Source: Dendrophyllia cribrosa (Eukaryota; Cnidaria; Anthozoa; Scleractinia; Dendrophylliidae). Taken from it: 64,000 nucleotides of DNA. Positions 11,103 to 21,551 of this stretch are shown piece by piece (the stretch's first letter is position 1; each line of letters opens with the position of its first letter). The position numbers and the translations under genes were made by a program. The stretch lies in assembly GCA_024195265.1 (NCBI GenBank), contig JAJLRJ010000007.1, forward strand, positions 13,268,328-13,332,327. Reading direction: 5' to 3'. The notes under the pieces were generated by a model that was not told the origin of the DNA, made no database searches, and worked only from the letters and a program-made list of their open reading frames with translations.

Positions 11103-11455
11103 ACGGCTGATATAGCCCGCCTAGTAGGGTGACCTAGTCTCCTACGCAGCCGTTATTAGGGCTCGTCACGCAACGCTCCTGTAGGAGGAGCGTTACGTGA
11201 CGAGCCCTAATAACGGCTGCGTAGGAGACTAAGGGTGACCCTGAGTGACCGTTTACATGCAGAAAAGATAGCCCGCCTAGGAGGGTGACCCTGGCAAGCA
11301 GACAGGGTGACCCGGGTAGGCGGGTGACCCTGTCTATCATGTAAACACTTCACTGTGCTTTGTAAAGAAATGTATGAAAAGTTGGCCCTTCCAGGGTAGC
11401 CCGGCTAGGAGTGTGACCCTGGTACCTGGGTCACCCTCCCTCCATGTAAACAGGC
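11103..11455. repeat. GGGTGACC-rich repeat hosting a hairpin element
   Basis: TAGCCCGCCTAGGAGGGTGACC and its complement recur several times on both strands, ending in 'catgtaaac' motifs (11253, 11337, 11443), giving a palindromic dispersed repeat. A near-perfect hairpin is inserted at 11136-11230. Confidence 0.55.
11136..11230. mobile_element. Near-perfect 95-nt hairpin (45-bp arms, 5-nt loop)
   Basis: Arms 11136-11180 and 11186-11230 are reverse complements with one mismatch; the loop is GTAGG. The arm begins AGTCTCCTACGCAGCCGTTA. A diverged fragment of the same arm appears at about 54799-54826, so the hairpin is a dispersed family. Confidence 0.85.
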
Positions 11456-11459
11456 CCTA

Positions 11460-13150
11460 AAAGCCTTTGATGAACCGTATTCAATTCGGGGATTCCCCTA
11501 ATATCCTCAGATGACATAAAACAATGAGTAGTGTTTCCGCTTTTCTAATAAAGTCTATTTTTGTTTCCCTGAGAATGTTCTTTAGATGTGCGCTGTCAGA
11601 GAGACACTTAATCCTTTCGTTTTAAATGTCTGCAAAATTAAGTCTCCTTTTTAGAATTCATTATGAAATTAATTAAATTATTAAAAGTATTTTTTATTCC
11701 CTAAAAAGACATCAGGTGATATGAATGACAAAAATTAGTTCTTAAACTGTACCGGAAATCGTTAAAACATTCTGTTGCGTGACTTGCGCATTTTCGCATT
11801 TCCGAGAATTCACTTTTGTAATAATTATTCAAGGTATTTAGAGATCGCTTTCAAAGACCAACTTGAGGAGGGTAGCCAAATGGAAGACCGAGAAGGAGAA
11901 AAAACTGTAGTTTTTTTGCTTATAAAATAAAGGGACACCAATAAAAAAGCGATTTATCGACAATTTGATAAAATATATAGTACTATATATTTTTGACAAT
12001 TATTTCTCTTCTTCCGGGAGGGGAGGGGAGGGGAGGGGAAACCCTTAGGAAAGTGAAGAGGATGCTCGTACCAGCACCGGGTACCAGCATCTCTTAGTAA
12101 GGGCGTGATCCAAATCTCATTTCACCCCTAAGGTCCGGGCTACCAAAAGGAAATATTAACAAGTATTTTCACTGTTTTTATTGGCGATTGGTTAATTGGT
12201 ATTCAGGGTAGTATTGTCAAAATACTACTTGTAGTGAGAATATGAAAGCAATTACATCGCTTTAATTGTATTTCTTTAAAGAACTGTATTTGAGATATAA
12301 AACAACACTGTGGTTTTACGATATTTTTAAGTGGTTTTCACGGCGGCCATGTTTTTGGTCAGAACAATAACATTTCCATCCTTTGGGCAGAAAAATGTAC
12401 ATATCTGTGAAGCTCTCGCATCGCCGTCACACAAACTGATGTAAGCCATTTAAAAACAGTAACATACTCAATTCTCCGTATTTTAGAGGTGAACAGATCA
12501 GAAGAGGTACAATCATATTTTATGTACATGGCATATGGTTATTTTCTAAAACGCAAAGTGCCCTTAGGTGCGTTATTACAGGAAAGCCGCGGATAAATAG
12601 AGCAGCAGATGTGAGTTGGAATTGCCTTGCGAGTTAAAAATTTCGAGGAGATACATTTCGTGTGACTGGCTTGAAGAAAAGATAGAAAAGTAAAACTTTG
12701 ATGTACTGTGATGAAAAATAGCTTATTAATTGCAATCGAAATGGTTACTAAACTACATGTAACTGTACTGTTCAGACTCACACTTTGCTTTTGTTTAGGG
12801 TGTGTACAATTAAAACCATTAAAACCGAACTTATTTTGTTCGAAATTATCTTGATATCGTTTCCTGTCCGCTTACGGAAGGTTATTTTAGACCCTGTGGA
12901 CCCCGAATAGGTGTCCGTGTCCGCTTACGGGACGTTACAGATGTCGTGTTGGAGAAATCGCCGGCGGGACCGCGGTTTGGTGACCGCTTATGGGAGGTGT
13001 CCGGGGGAGGTTTGAAGCGTTAAATTTCAATATTTAACCCGTGTTTATGTAAAATATTAAAGCGTACAGTCGAACCCCTTTTTATTGTCACTATAATATT
13101 GCAAATAAAACGATGAAAACATCTTAATGTGACATAAATATGCATGGTAT
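11460..13150. other. Non-coding; partial copies of mobile elements
   Basis: 12015-12040 is (GGGGA)n. 12293-12345 shares about 50 bp with 56430-56480 (GATATAAAACAACAC...). 12862-13010 carries several TGTCCGCTTACGG motifs and is a decayed relative of the element at 9885-10678. No gene is seen. Confidence 0.5.
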
Positions 13151-13730
13151 GAAACGAGACAACGAATAACAACAAATATTTAAACAGGGTAGCCACTTCA
13201 GTTATATAACTGTTATCAGTGTGGGCCCTGTAAAATAAAACTAAAATAAGAAATTTACAGAAAATTTACATATACAATTACGGATAAAAATGTATAAATC
13301 TTAGTCTATAAAAACACTTGCTACGGATCAGAATTTAAGAATTAAAAAGTGCCGCACCCTTATCTCCCCAATAACGCACGTTTTGTAATCTCTAACTTAA
13401 TTTTTTCTATAAAAAGATCATTACTGTGCCTAGTGTTGTGCGAATGGATGTCACAGCGTTTCGTATTAAAATAATAAGTGAATATATCTGGGACACACCC
13501 CTGAATGCATTTGATAACTAATTGTTTTACGTGTTCCTCTCGTCGCTCTGATAATGTCTTCCATCCCAGACGACTAATAATGGCATCACTTGATAGGTCC
13601 CGCGAGTTTTTAAGGATTATTCTGCCAGCTCGTCTTTGTAATCGTTCAATCTTTAGTTCGTTTTTCTTGCTGCAGCCATGCCAAGTTACGTCACAGTATT
13701 CTAGAATAGGTAGAACCATATACTAGGGAA
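13150..13730 (-). mobile_element. 5'-truncated non-LTR retrotransposon (C-terminal RT region and 3' UTR)
   Basis: On the minus strand 13719-13360 encodes VLPILEYCDVTWHGC then LQRRAGRIILK and a histidine-rich end, the region after the catalytic core of jockey/CR1-type LINE reverse transcriptases. It is followed by a 3' UTR that matches 1631-1690 and ends near ATATTTGTTGTTATT. The fragment lacks the YADD core. Confidence 0.75.
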
Positions 13731-13752
13731 TTACAGAAAAGTTAACAGCCGA

Positions 13753-13928
13753 TTCTCTATTTTCGAATTGCCCAGTAATACACTTTGTTAGCCCCCCAAA
13801 TTTTGCATAAACTATTGTTTTGAAATGCTCTTGGGAATATGCAGTCCTCCCAAGAGCATTTAAAAACAATAGTTTGTGCAAAATTTGGGGGGCAAACAAA
13901 GTGTATTATGGGCAATTCGAAAATAGAG
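13753..13928. mobile_element. Foldback MITE
   Basis: Arms of about 75 bp: CTATTTTCGAATTGCCCAGT at the left and its near complement ending TTCGAAAATAG at the right, meeting at a centre near 13843 around GCTCTTGGG. It has no internal gene. Confidence 0.75.
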
Positions 13929-14386
13929 GATGGAAGGAGTGAGAATTTGCATGCCACGAAATAAAAGTGAACGCAAACGTATGCGTGTGGACTGGATCCC
14001 AGTAAGTAACACACAGTGGAATTTAACCGCGGTCAAACGAGAGAAATTTGCAAAAGTTAAGCAAAGTACATAAAAGTTAGGGTTGTCATTTTCACTGTTT
14101 AAAGTTTAATATATTGCCAATAGACTGTCAATTTACCAAACGTTTTGAAAGTTTACTGAAAACGTTATTCTAAGCGTTTAAAAACTGTGAACTGCAGAAT
14201 TGTCGGCGCCATTTGCCAACATAATTTTGATCAGGCGCAAAGAGTTTTGGCCAGTTTTCAACGGAAAAAAGCTCATCATTTTGAGAAAAATTAAAAGATA
14301 TCGAGCAAGAGGTTGTTGTTATTGATCGTGGAAGGTACAATAATAATAAAGTGTATTATCTTTTAATTAATTATAAAGTGTATTAT

Positions 14387-14960
14387 CGTTTGTCTCACGA
14401 TGTAGTCACTTGAGATGTAGATCGCGACGCGTTCGACTGCTTTCTGCTAGTCTTCTTCAGGCGACGAGGTCCACTGATCACGAGATACCATTTTTATCAC
14501 GAAGGTCGGCTGTGATTAGTGCATTTCGATCCTCCACTGTTCCATTGTTCCGGTGAGTAGTTGTTACCTCAGCGGTCCGCTGTTGTACCGTTCTCCTGTT
14601 GTTGTATTTTTTGATCGTGGGCTCCACGCTTCAGGAATTTCAATTCCGCTATCCCTGTTGATGTTATTAGGGTGAAGTCTTATGTGGATAGCTTCCTTAA
14701 CCCTACGTGTGTACCAGTGAGGGTCTCGATCAATAAACTTAACCTCGTTCCAAATTGGATAGTGGCCGGTCTCGTGGGCGTGTTCAGAAACGGCGGAGGT
14801 CTAGGTACGGGCGAGTCGTATATCCCTGTCGTGCTCTTTGATCCTTCGTGATATAAATGATGCCGCGTAATCAGTCGACCACATGGCCTGAAGAAGACTA
14901 GCAATAAGCAGTCGAAACGTCGCGATCTACATCTCAAGCAACTACATAGTGAGACAAACG
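14387..14960 (-). mobile_element. Penelope-like fragment with inverted terminal copies
   Basis: Left (14387-14465) and right (14886-14960) segments are inverted copies carrying CTGAAGAAGACTAG...AGTCGAAACG, a hammerhead-like core typical of Penelope pseudo-LTRs. Between them the minus strand encodes the C-terminus of a Penelope ORF (14564-14880). A related piece lies at 51300-51410. Confidence 0.7.
14564..14880 (-). pseudogene. C-terminal fragment of a Penelope-like GIY-YIG protein
   Basis: The minus strand reads TSAVSEHAHETGHYPIW, then FIDRDPHWYTRRVKEAIHIR, then GIEIPEAW and stops at 14564-14566. This matches the terminal region downstream of the GIY-YIG nuclease in Penelope-like proteins. 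An in-frame TAG sits at 14801-14803, where Gln would be expected. Catalytic domains are missing, so it cannot function. Confidence 0.75.
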
Positions 14961-15079
14961 ATAGTAACGTCAACTATTTTTTTATATACATCCTTGTCCA
15001 TATTTCCATTTGATAGTAAATAAAATCCCACTAAATAAAACGAAAAACGCCTCGGAGGTTTGACCGCGGTGGACAGTGG

Positions 15080-15245
15080 AATAGCCTATTTCCGAGTTGC
15101 TCTTTGCCTCCTTTTCAAACCGAGGCTAAGTGCAAAACCATTCATTGCATTCATATGGATATAAGTTTTCATATTCATACGAATGGTTTTGCACTTGGCC
15201 TCGGTTTGAAAATGAGGCTAAGAGCAACTCGGAAATGGGTTATTT
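15080..15245. mobile_element. Foldback MITE
   Basis: Inverted arms of about 60 bp: AATAGCCTATTTCCGAGTTG against CAACTCGGAAATGGGTTATT, with AAACCGAGGC/GCCTCGGTTT inside, around a short centre near 15163. Confidence 0.75.
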
Positions 15246-15276
15246 TCAGTCAATTTTCTTATTCAGAGTACGTATA

Positions 15277-15860
15277 AAGCACGTTACAGACGAGCAAGTT
15301 TTCTGTGACAAATGTGATGTGTCCGTGACAAGTTTACAAGTTTTACTTGCTCGTGTGTAATTCTTTGACAAGTTTTATTTGCCCGTGTAAACGAATAAAC
15401 AAGTTATCCTTGTGGCAAGCAATACAATTGTACAGCGGACGAAGAAAACACACAAACAAGATCAATACCACATGCGCTAATGAACGTAATCTCTTCGTAG
15501 TCAGTCTTTCTTTTTGTTTCTATAGGATTTTGCCTTTTTTTCCACAAATTTTCTCTTGTCCGGAGGATTCTAGTAGAAGCGATGTGTCAGATTCGGTCCA
15601 ACGAACAGTTTTAGCTACTCCAAACAACAAGACACTGAGCGCCGCCCGCGATTTCGCAACGATTCTTGTCAAGTTTTCCTTGTTGAACATACAGTCAAAC
15701 AAGTTTTGCGATTTATCACGTTTTTCTATGAAAAGTTGCCTTGTTCAAAAGCTAGCATGCCGGTTTTGAACAAGTGCGCTTGAGAAGGAAAATTTTGACA
15801 GGTGTAAAACTTGTCAAGACAAAACGTGTTATAGAAAACTTGCTCGTCTGTAACGTGCTT
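15277..15860. mobile_element. AAGCACGTTACAGACGAGC MITE, copy 1
   Basis: Terminal inverted repeats of about 28 bp start AAGCACGTTACAGACGAGC at 15277 and end with the complement at 15860. The interior is rich in ACTTGTC/GACAAGT motifs. A second copy is at 59814-60477. No transposase is present. Confidence 0.8.
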
Positions 15861-16855
15861 AAGTCAGGCAGATAGAGGTAGAGATTAATCATTTCAATAA
15901 TAGGTCAGTAACCATGGCTGATTGTTACCAGTTTACTGACAAGTGAATGTTGCATGGTAACATAGCAGAATTGTAAACGCGCATGATTGATGATTTGTCG
16001 AAAATCTGCGTACACGCCTGTAAGTTTATAGAAACGTTGATATAATCATTAAACTCTTGACAGCAAATAAGTGCCGTTTTTATCTTCTTTTGTTGACAAA
16101 TATATCTCAGTTAAACTGCGCTCGGCCAAGTTTTTCCCTAATTTTATTTACAAACGAGCAAGTAAAACTTGTCAAGACAAAACGTGTAACTATAGAAAAC
16201 TTGCTCGTCTGTAACGTGCTTAAGTCAGGCAGATAGAGGTAGAGATTAATCATTTCAATAATAGGTCAGTAACCATGGCTGATTTTTACCAATTTGCTGA
16301 CAAATGAATGTTGCATGGTAACATAGCAGAATTGTAAACGCGCATGATTGATGATTTGTCGAAAATCTGCGTACACGCCTGTAAGATTATAGAAATGTTA
16401 ATATAATCATTAAACTTGGCAGCAAATAAGTGCCGTTTTCATCTTCTTTTGTTGACAAATATATCTCAGTTAAACTGCGCTCGGCCAAGTTCTTCCCTAA
16501 TTTTATTTACAAACGAGCAAGTAAAACTTGTCAAGACAAAACGTGTAACTATAGAAAACTTGCTCGTCTGTAACGTGCTTAAGTCAGGCAGATAGAGGTA
16601 GAGATTAATCATTTCAATAATAGGTCAGTAACCATGGCTGATTGTTACCAATTTGCTGACAAATGAATGTTGCATGGTAACATAGCAGAATTGTAAACGC
16701 GCATGATTGATGATTTGTCGAAAATCTGCGTACACGCCTGAAGTTTATAGAAACGTTAAATTCTTGACACCATATAAGTGCCGTTTTCATCTTCTTTTGT
16801 TGACAAATATATTTCAGTTAAACTGCGCTCGGCCAAGTTCTTCCCTATAAATAAC
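15861..16855. repeat. ~360-bp tandem repeat, about 2.8 copies
   Basis: AAGTCAGGCAGATAGAGGTA starts at 15861, 16222 and 16581 (periods 361 and 359). The first two units end with the right terminus of the neighbouring MITE (CTTGCTCGTCTGTAACGTGC). The last unit runs on into sequence shared with 61.2 kb. The second copy of this locus has only one unit. Confidence 0.85.
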
Positions 16856-17639
16856 TTACATAAATTGTTTACAATGTCTTTGTTTTGGTTCAGTGAAAAC
16901 CTATCCATGCATTGAATCGGAACCTAATGTGAATGACTATGCAAATGTATTTAAAGAAAACAAAATTCGTGACTTCCACGATCCAGCCTGAATTTCATGT
17001 CCATGAGTCCCAAGTTTAAACCTTAACATCCCTAAGCGTTTGTCCGATGTTCACGCTACATGGCTCCCATAATCAAAGGTAAATTAACTTGCCGACTCTG
17101 TTTTGCGAGTCTTGTAGCAACCTTAACTGTTGTAACTCGCACATGCTGTCTGCTACAAGGTGAGTCTGCCTGATAATCATGACTTTGTCATCTGACAAGA
17201 CTTGATTTTGTTTAAAGTTAAGCTTTGCTCACAAAAGCGACATAACGGATCATAACAACATAACGGAGAGTTCACGCAAATGCAAAACACAATTTACATC
17301 GATGTTTTACTCACCAAGGTGAACAACATAATAAGAACATTAACACGGAAAAAACTGATCTTTTCTTTATGTCGTTTTGTCCATGTTCTTATGTCGCTAA
17401 TGTGGACCAGGCTTTATTTTCCTAAGTCTGTGAAACAACGACACAATGAAGGGCCACTATTGAGGGCGAACTGCTGAAGTGACTTTTTTCACTTAACAGA
17501 AGGGGCTTTCATTTTGTAGCTTGTTTGGCTTTAACTGGCGGCTCATTTAATAAGACATGAAAAGACATGCGAATTCTGTATAATGTGACCATACTCTGTA
17601 CGGAATACGTTGGGTACGAAATGACCGAAGTATGCACCT

Positions 17640-17640
<1 letters not shown>

Positions 17641-17689
<49 letters not shown>

Positions 17690-17780
17690 ACTTTATTTAA
17701 AGAGGGTATCACGGAATAGTTACAAAACTAGTAAACTTGTGGCCCTCTATCTATTAAGATTACGGAAAATAAGATACCTT
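17641..17780 (-). mobile_element. LINE 3' tail with ACCTT target duplication
   Basis: (ATA)n followed by CACTTTATTTAAAGAGGG is a minus-strand LINE 3' end. It is absent at the matching position of copy 2 (about 62040). ACCTT is present at 17636-17640 and again at 17776-17780, giving a short target duplication. Confidence 0.75.
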
Positions 17781-18193
17781 ACGAAAAGTGTGCTTACAAA
17801 TTTCCTTTTTAGCTAAACCTGTTTGCTTCGCAACTGGCTACGACAGACTGGGATGCATGCTGCTTTATTCAGTCATTTTACACAAATCTTGAGACATGTA
17901 CGTTATGCACATGCAAGAGGCAAATACTGTAGAATGTATAAAGCAATCCCAAATACTGTAGAATGTATAAAGCAATCCCTACATTTACTACATTACTCCC
18001 TCCTTCCTTTCATAGCCGCGAAAAAAAATACTCAAACCTCTTATTCAACGTCGTGTTCCGGTAAACCAAAGGGAGAAACTAACACGTTACGTCGTTAATG
18101 GTATAGTTACGTTTGTAAACGAAGAGGCTTATATTAAAGAGAATGTGATCATCGCAATTTTACAGTTGAACTTGAAAAAAAAAAAAAGCATTC

Positions 18194-18266
18194 AGACCTC
18201 GATGGGATTCGAACACATGACCTTTGCGATTCCGGTGCAAATGCTCTACCACTGAGCAACAAGGCC
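18194..18266 (-). ncRNA. tRNA-like sequence (SINE head or tRNA pseudogene)
   Basis: On the minus strand: GGCCTTG acceptor-like start, box A GCTCAGTGGTAGAGC, box B GTGTTCGAATCCC and a pairable 3' end CGAGGTC. The anticodon arm pairs TTTGC/GCAAA but leaves a nine-base loop, so it is more likely tRNA-derived than a working tRNA. Copy 2 is at 62405-62474. Confidence 0.6.
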
Positions 18267-18856
18267 AGATAGGAGCAGCATAGTAAATTTTGACATTCAT
18301 TACAAACTGCCGATCAGTTATAGGTTTTGGCACTAATAGTACCAAACTAATTTGCATTTCACATTTTACTGTATTTTCATTATTGGCAATCAAAACGTGG
18401 GCCAAGATTGATCAGAGGAATAAGGTCATGTGGAACATTAGCGTTTTTGTTTGCGTTCAGTTGTGCCATAGACGGCATCCAGACTTGTAAGAGCTCTACC
18501 TTTATTTTGCTGCGCTGTTTTTATGGTCCCATGCCATCATGATACGGATTGCTGCCTTCGGGATAAATTATCGTTTCAATGACCTACAATTATGTTTTTA
18601 TAAGGTCTCTTATCAAGCCATTCATTTTTTTATAGACTTTTATGATTTTCACATTTTTGCCTCAGATCACAAACGCAATATTTGGAATTGAAGCATGTTG
18701 CATGTTGCCGCGTGTCGGACTTATTACTTGGTACCATCAGTGCCAAATTGCTGTTCATTGTATCTGTAAATCGGAAATCTCTATTATACCCGTGAAATGA
18801 TGAATAGGATAATGTGTATTTTAATAAATTCATATGAACTGCAGTATATAAAGAAT

Positions 18857-19290
18857 TAATCCTTTAACGCCCAAGAGTGCCAAATATCAAAATTCAAGAA
18901 AAATCCCAAATTCATTTTGTAAAATATTCCAAAACAAATGGTACCATGCAAAAGTACTGCTGAAGAAGTTTCATTTGAATGGTCACACCAATGGATTTCG
19001 TCCACAGACTCAAAACTGTTAGAACTATATTACATGCCTCCATAATAGGCTTTATGCATGATGATGTCACCAGCTCAAAATTCACCACCAAGCCTCGTTT
19101 GTACATTCCTTGCAAACCTTTGACAAGTTCACGTTGTTTTTGAGTGGGTGTTCTTTTCAACTTTGTTTCTTTGAGAATACATTCATGAGATTGACATTTC
19201 GAAAGCAAGGCCTGGGGGTGAAATTAGCTAGTCTGACGTAACATGCATAAGGGCTATTGACTCTGGGAGCTAAAGGCCGTAAAAGGTTAA
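18857..19290. repeat. Dispersed repeat with CCCAAGAGTGCC ends
   Basis: It shares text with 5771-5999 and 46273-46430 (TGAAACTTCTTCAGCAGTAC-like, GACTCAAA, CAAATTTCATTTTG) and with ends near 1310 and 28550. Likely a MITE family with decayed ends. Confidence 0.5.
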
Positions 19291-19472
19291 AGAGAAGGTG
19301 AATATCTAGTCGAAAAGGGGGTTATATTTTGCAACCATGTTTCTCTTACCAGGAACACCAGGAAATAGACTTGATAAAATACAACAGAAGAATTATTTGT
19401 ATGCATCGTTTAGAATCAAAAGAGATATTGCCGTGGATCGCAAGAAGAGACAGCTGGATCATCTTGCTCTTA

Positions 19473-20876
19473 ATAATACAGTACAGGTACTCCCCGAGTA
19501 TAATACAGTACAGGTACTCCTGGAGTATAATACAGTACAGGTACTCCTGGAGTATAATACAGTACAGGTACTCCCCGAGTATAATACAGTACAGGTACTC
19601 CTGGAGTATAATACAGTACAGGTACTCCTGGAGTATAATACAGTACAGGTACTCCTCGAGTATAATACAGTACAGGTACTCCTGGAGTATAATACAGTAC
19701 AGGTACTCCTCGAGTATAATACAGTACAGGTACTCCTCGAGTATAATACAGTACCGGTACTCCTGGAGTATAATACAGTACAGGTACTCCCCGAGTATAA
19801 TACAGTACAGGTACTCCTCGAGTATAATACAGTACAGGTACTCCTCGAGTATAATACAGTACAGGTACTCCTCGAGTATAATACAGTACAGGTACTCCTC
19901 GAGTATAATACAGTACAGGTACTCCTCGAGTATAATACAGTACAGGTACTCCTCGAGTATAATACAGTACAGGTACTCCTCGAGTATAATACAGTACAGG
20001 TACTCCTCGAGTATAATACAGTACAGGTACTCCTCGAGTATAATACAGTACAGGTACTCCTCGAGTATAATACAGTACAGGTACTCCTCGAGTATAATAC
20101 AGTACAGGTACTCCTCGAGTATAATACAGTACAGGTACTCCTCGAGTATAATACAGTACAGGTACTCCTCGAGTATAATACAGTACAGGTACTCCTCGAG
20201 TATAATACAGTACAGGTACTCCTCGAGTATAATACAGTACAGGTACTCCTGGAGTATAATACAGTACAGGTACTCCCCGAGTATAATACAGTACAGGTAC
20301 TCCTCGAGTATAATACAGTACAGGTACTCCTCGAGTATAATACAGTACAGGTACTCCTCGAGTATAATACAGTACAGGTACTCCTGGAGTATAATACAGT
20401 ACAGGTACCCCGAGTATAATACAGTACAGGTACTCCTCGAGTATAATACAGTACAGGTACTCCTGGAGTATAATACAGTACAGGTACTCCCCGAGTATAA
20501 TACAGTACAGGTACTCCCCGAGTATAATACAGTACAGGTACTCCTCGAGTATAATACAGTACAGGTACTCCTGGAGTATAATACAGTACAGGTACTCCCC
20601 GAGTATAATACAGTACAGGTACTCCCCGAGTATAATACAGTACAGGTACTCCCCGAGTATAATACAGTACAGGTACTCCTGGAGTATAATACAGTACAGG
20701 TACTCCCCGAGTATAATACAGTACAGGTACTCCCCGAGTATAATACAGTACAGGTACTCCCCGAGTATAATACAGTACAGGTACTCCCCGAGTATAATAC
20801 AGTACAGGTACTCCTGGAGTATAATACAGTACAGGTACTCCCCGAGTATAATACAGTACAGGTACTCCCCGAGTAT
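19473..20876. repeat. 27-bp minisatellite, about 52 units
   Basis: The unit is GTATAATACAGTACAGGTAC plus TC and a variable hexamer CCTCGA, CCTGGA or CCCCGA. Because 27 is divisible by three and no stop arises, several frames on both strands stay open for 360-550 codons; these are not genes. One unit near 20405 lacks two bases, which shifts the frame. A run of about 17 CCTCGA units (about 19800-20240) is homogeneous, while the 3' part is mainly CCCCGA. Confidence 0.97.
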
Positions 20877-20923
20877 CCACATTCAAATATTATAGAGTGT
20901 TTTTACGCACGTGACCGGCGGCC

Positions 20924-21055
20924 ATATAATAATAATAATAATAATAATAAACTTTATTTAAGTGTCAAAGTATTTAGCTAACTAGCTAATTGTGGACACT
21001 TAAAAAAAGTAAAAATATTGGAATGCTAAAACAATATAATAGAGCTGAAGTCCCA
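20924..21055 (-). mobile_element. LINE 3' tail, (ATA)n with ACTTTATTTAAG
   Basis: Same organisation as 17641-17780: an (AAT)n microsatellite followed by AAACTTTATTTAAGTGTCAA. It is a minus-strand, strongly 5'-truncated LINE end. Confidence 0.55.
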
Positions 21056-21059
21056 TAGG

Positions 21060-21389
21060 ATGCGATTAGGACACCAATATGACCAATATGGCCGCTATTT
21101 CATTGTTTTGGGACACCAATATGGCCGCCGTGACGTCACGGGAACTTTTAGTAAATATCACCCAACATTCGTGGGTGATGTTGTGTCAACATGTTGGCCG
21201 AGAGCGTTCAAACGATCGCAACATGTTGGGCAGCTGTGCAATCGTGCAAAAGAAAGAAATGTTGGCAGATGTTGGGTGAAAAGTTTGACCGATTTCAAAC
21301 TTCACGCAACATGTGCCAACATATGCAACATTGCCCAACATGGTGTACAAACGATCACAACATGTTGCGTTCGTTTGCACGGGCCTAAA
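21060..21389. repeat. ACATGTTG-rich palindromic repeat
   Basis: Two 'gacaccaatatggccg' motifs are followed by many CAACATGTTG/GTTGGGCAA motifs on both strands (21185-21370), as in a foldback element. No coding evidence. Confidence 0.45.
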
Positions 21390-21551
21390 GGGCGCTTACC
21401 ATTTACCGGAACTGGCCGGCAGCCGGGCCGCTCAATTCGTAAATATCATGATGCCATTATTTGTCAGAACTGAAATAGCATGCACTCTTTTCATGCAATT
21501 GTAGGAACAGGTCCTCAAATAGCGGCCCGTTCTGACCAATGGTAAGCGCCC
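21390..21551. mobile_element. GGGCGCTTACCATT MITE, 162 bp
   Basis: The left end GGGCGCTTACCATTTACCGG pairs with the right end GACCAATGGTAAGCGCCC. AGCGGCCC/GGGCCGCT internal blocks also pair. Confidence 0.75.

Larger units (their letters stand above)
14026..15070. mobile_element. ACCGCGGTCAAAC MITE interrupted by a Penelope fragment
   Basis: Both ends match those of the uninterrupted copy at 55556-55942, and the flanking interior aligns (for example AGTTTAATATATTGCCAATA and CGAAAAACGCCTCGGA). The extra ~630 bp in the middle (about 14330-14965) is a Penelope-derived insertion absent from the other copy. Confidence 0.75.
15277..18717. repeat. 3.4-kb repeated segment, copy 1
   Basis: It aligns in order with 59814-63098: MITE, the unit around GGCTGATTGTTACCA, CATTGAATCGGAACCTAATG, the (AGACTTGATTTTG) stretch, the tRNA-like block and a remnant of the signal-peptide-like exon, ending TGTCGG. 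Differences are small substitutions, tandem expansion and insertions. This is a segmental duplication or a long non-autonomous element. Confidence 0.8.

Noticed and set aside
18194..18266. Functional tRNA gene
   Set aside because: The anticodon loop would have nine bases and the T arm has a mismatch, so a SINE head or pseudogene is likelier.
19473..20876. CRISPR array
   Set aside because: The units are contiguous repeats without unique spacers, in a eukaryotic genome.
19329..20981. Long open frames of 360-550 codons on both strands
   Set aside because: They are all translations of the 27-bp minisatellite, whose length is a multiple of three and which lacks stops.
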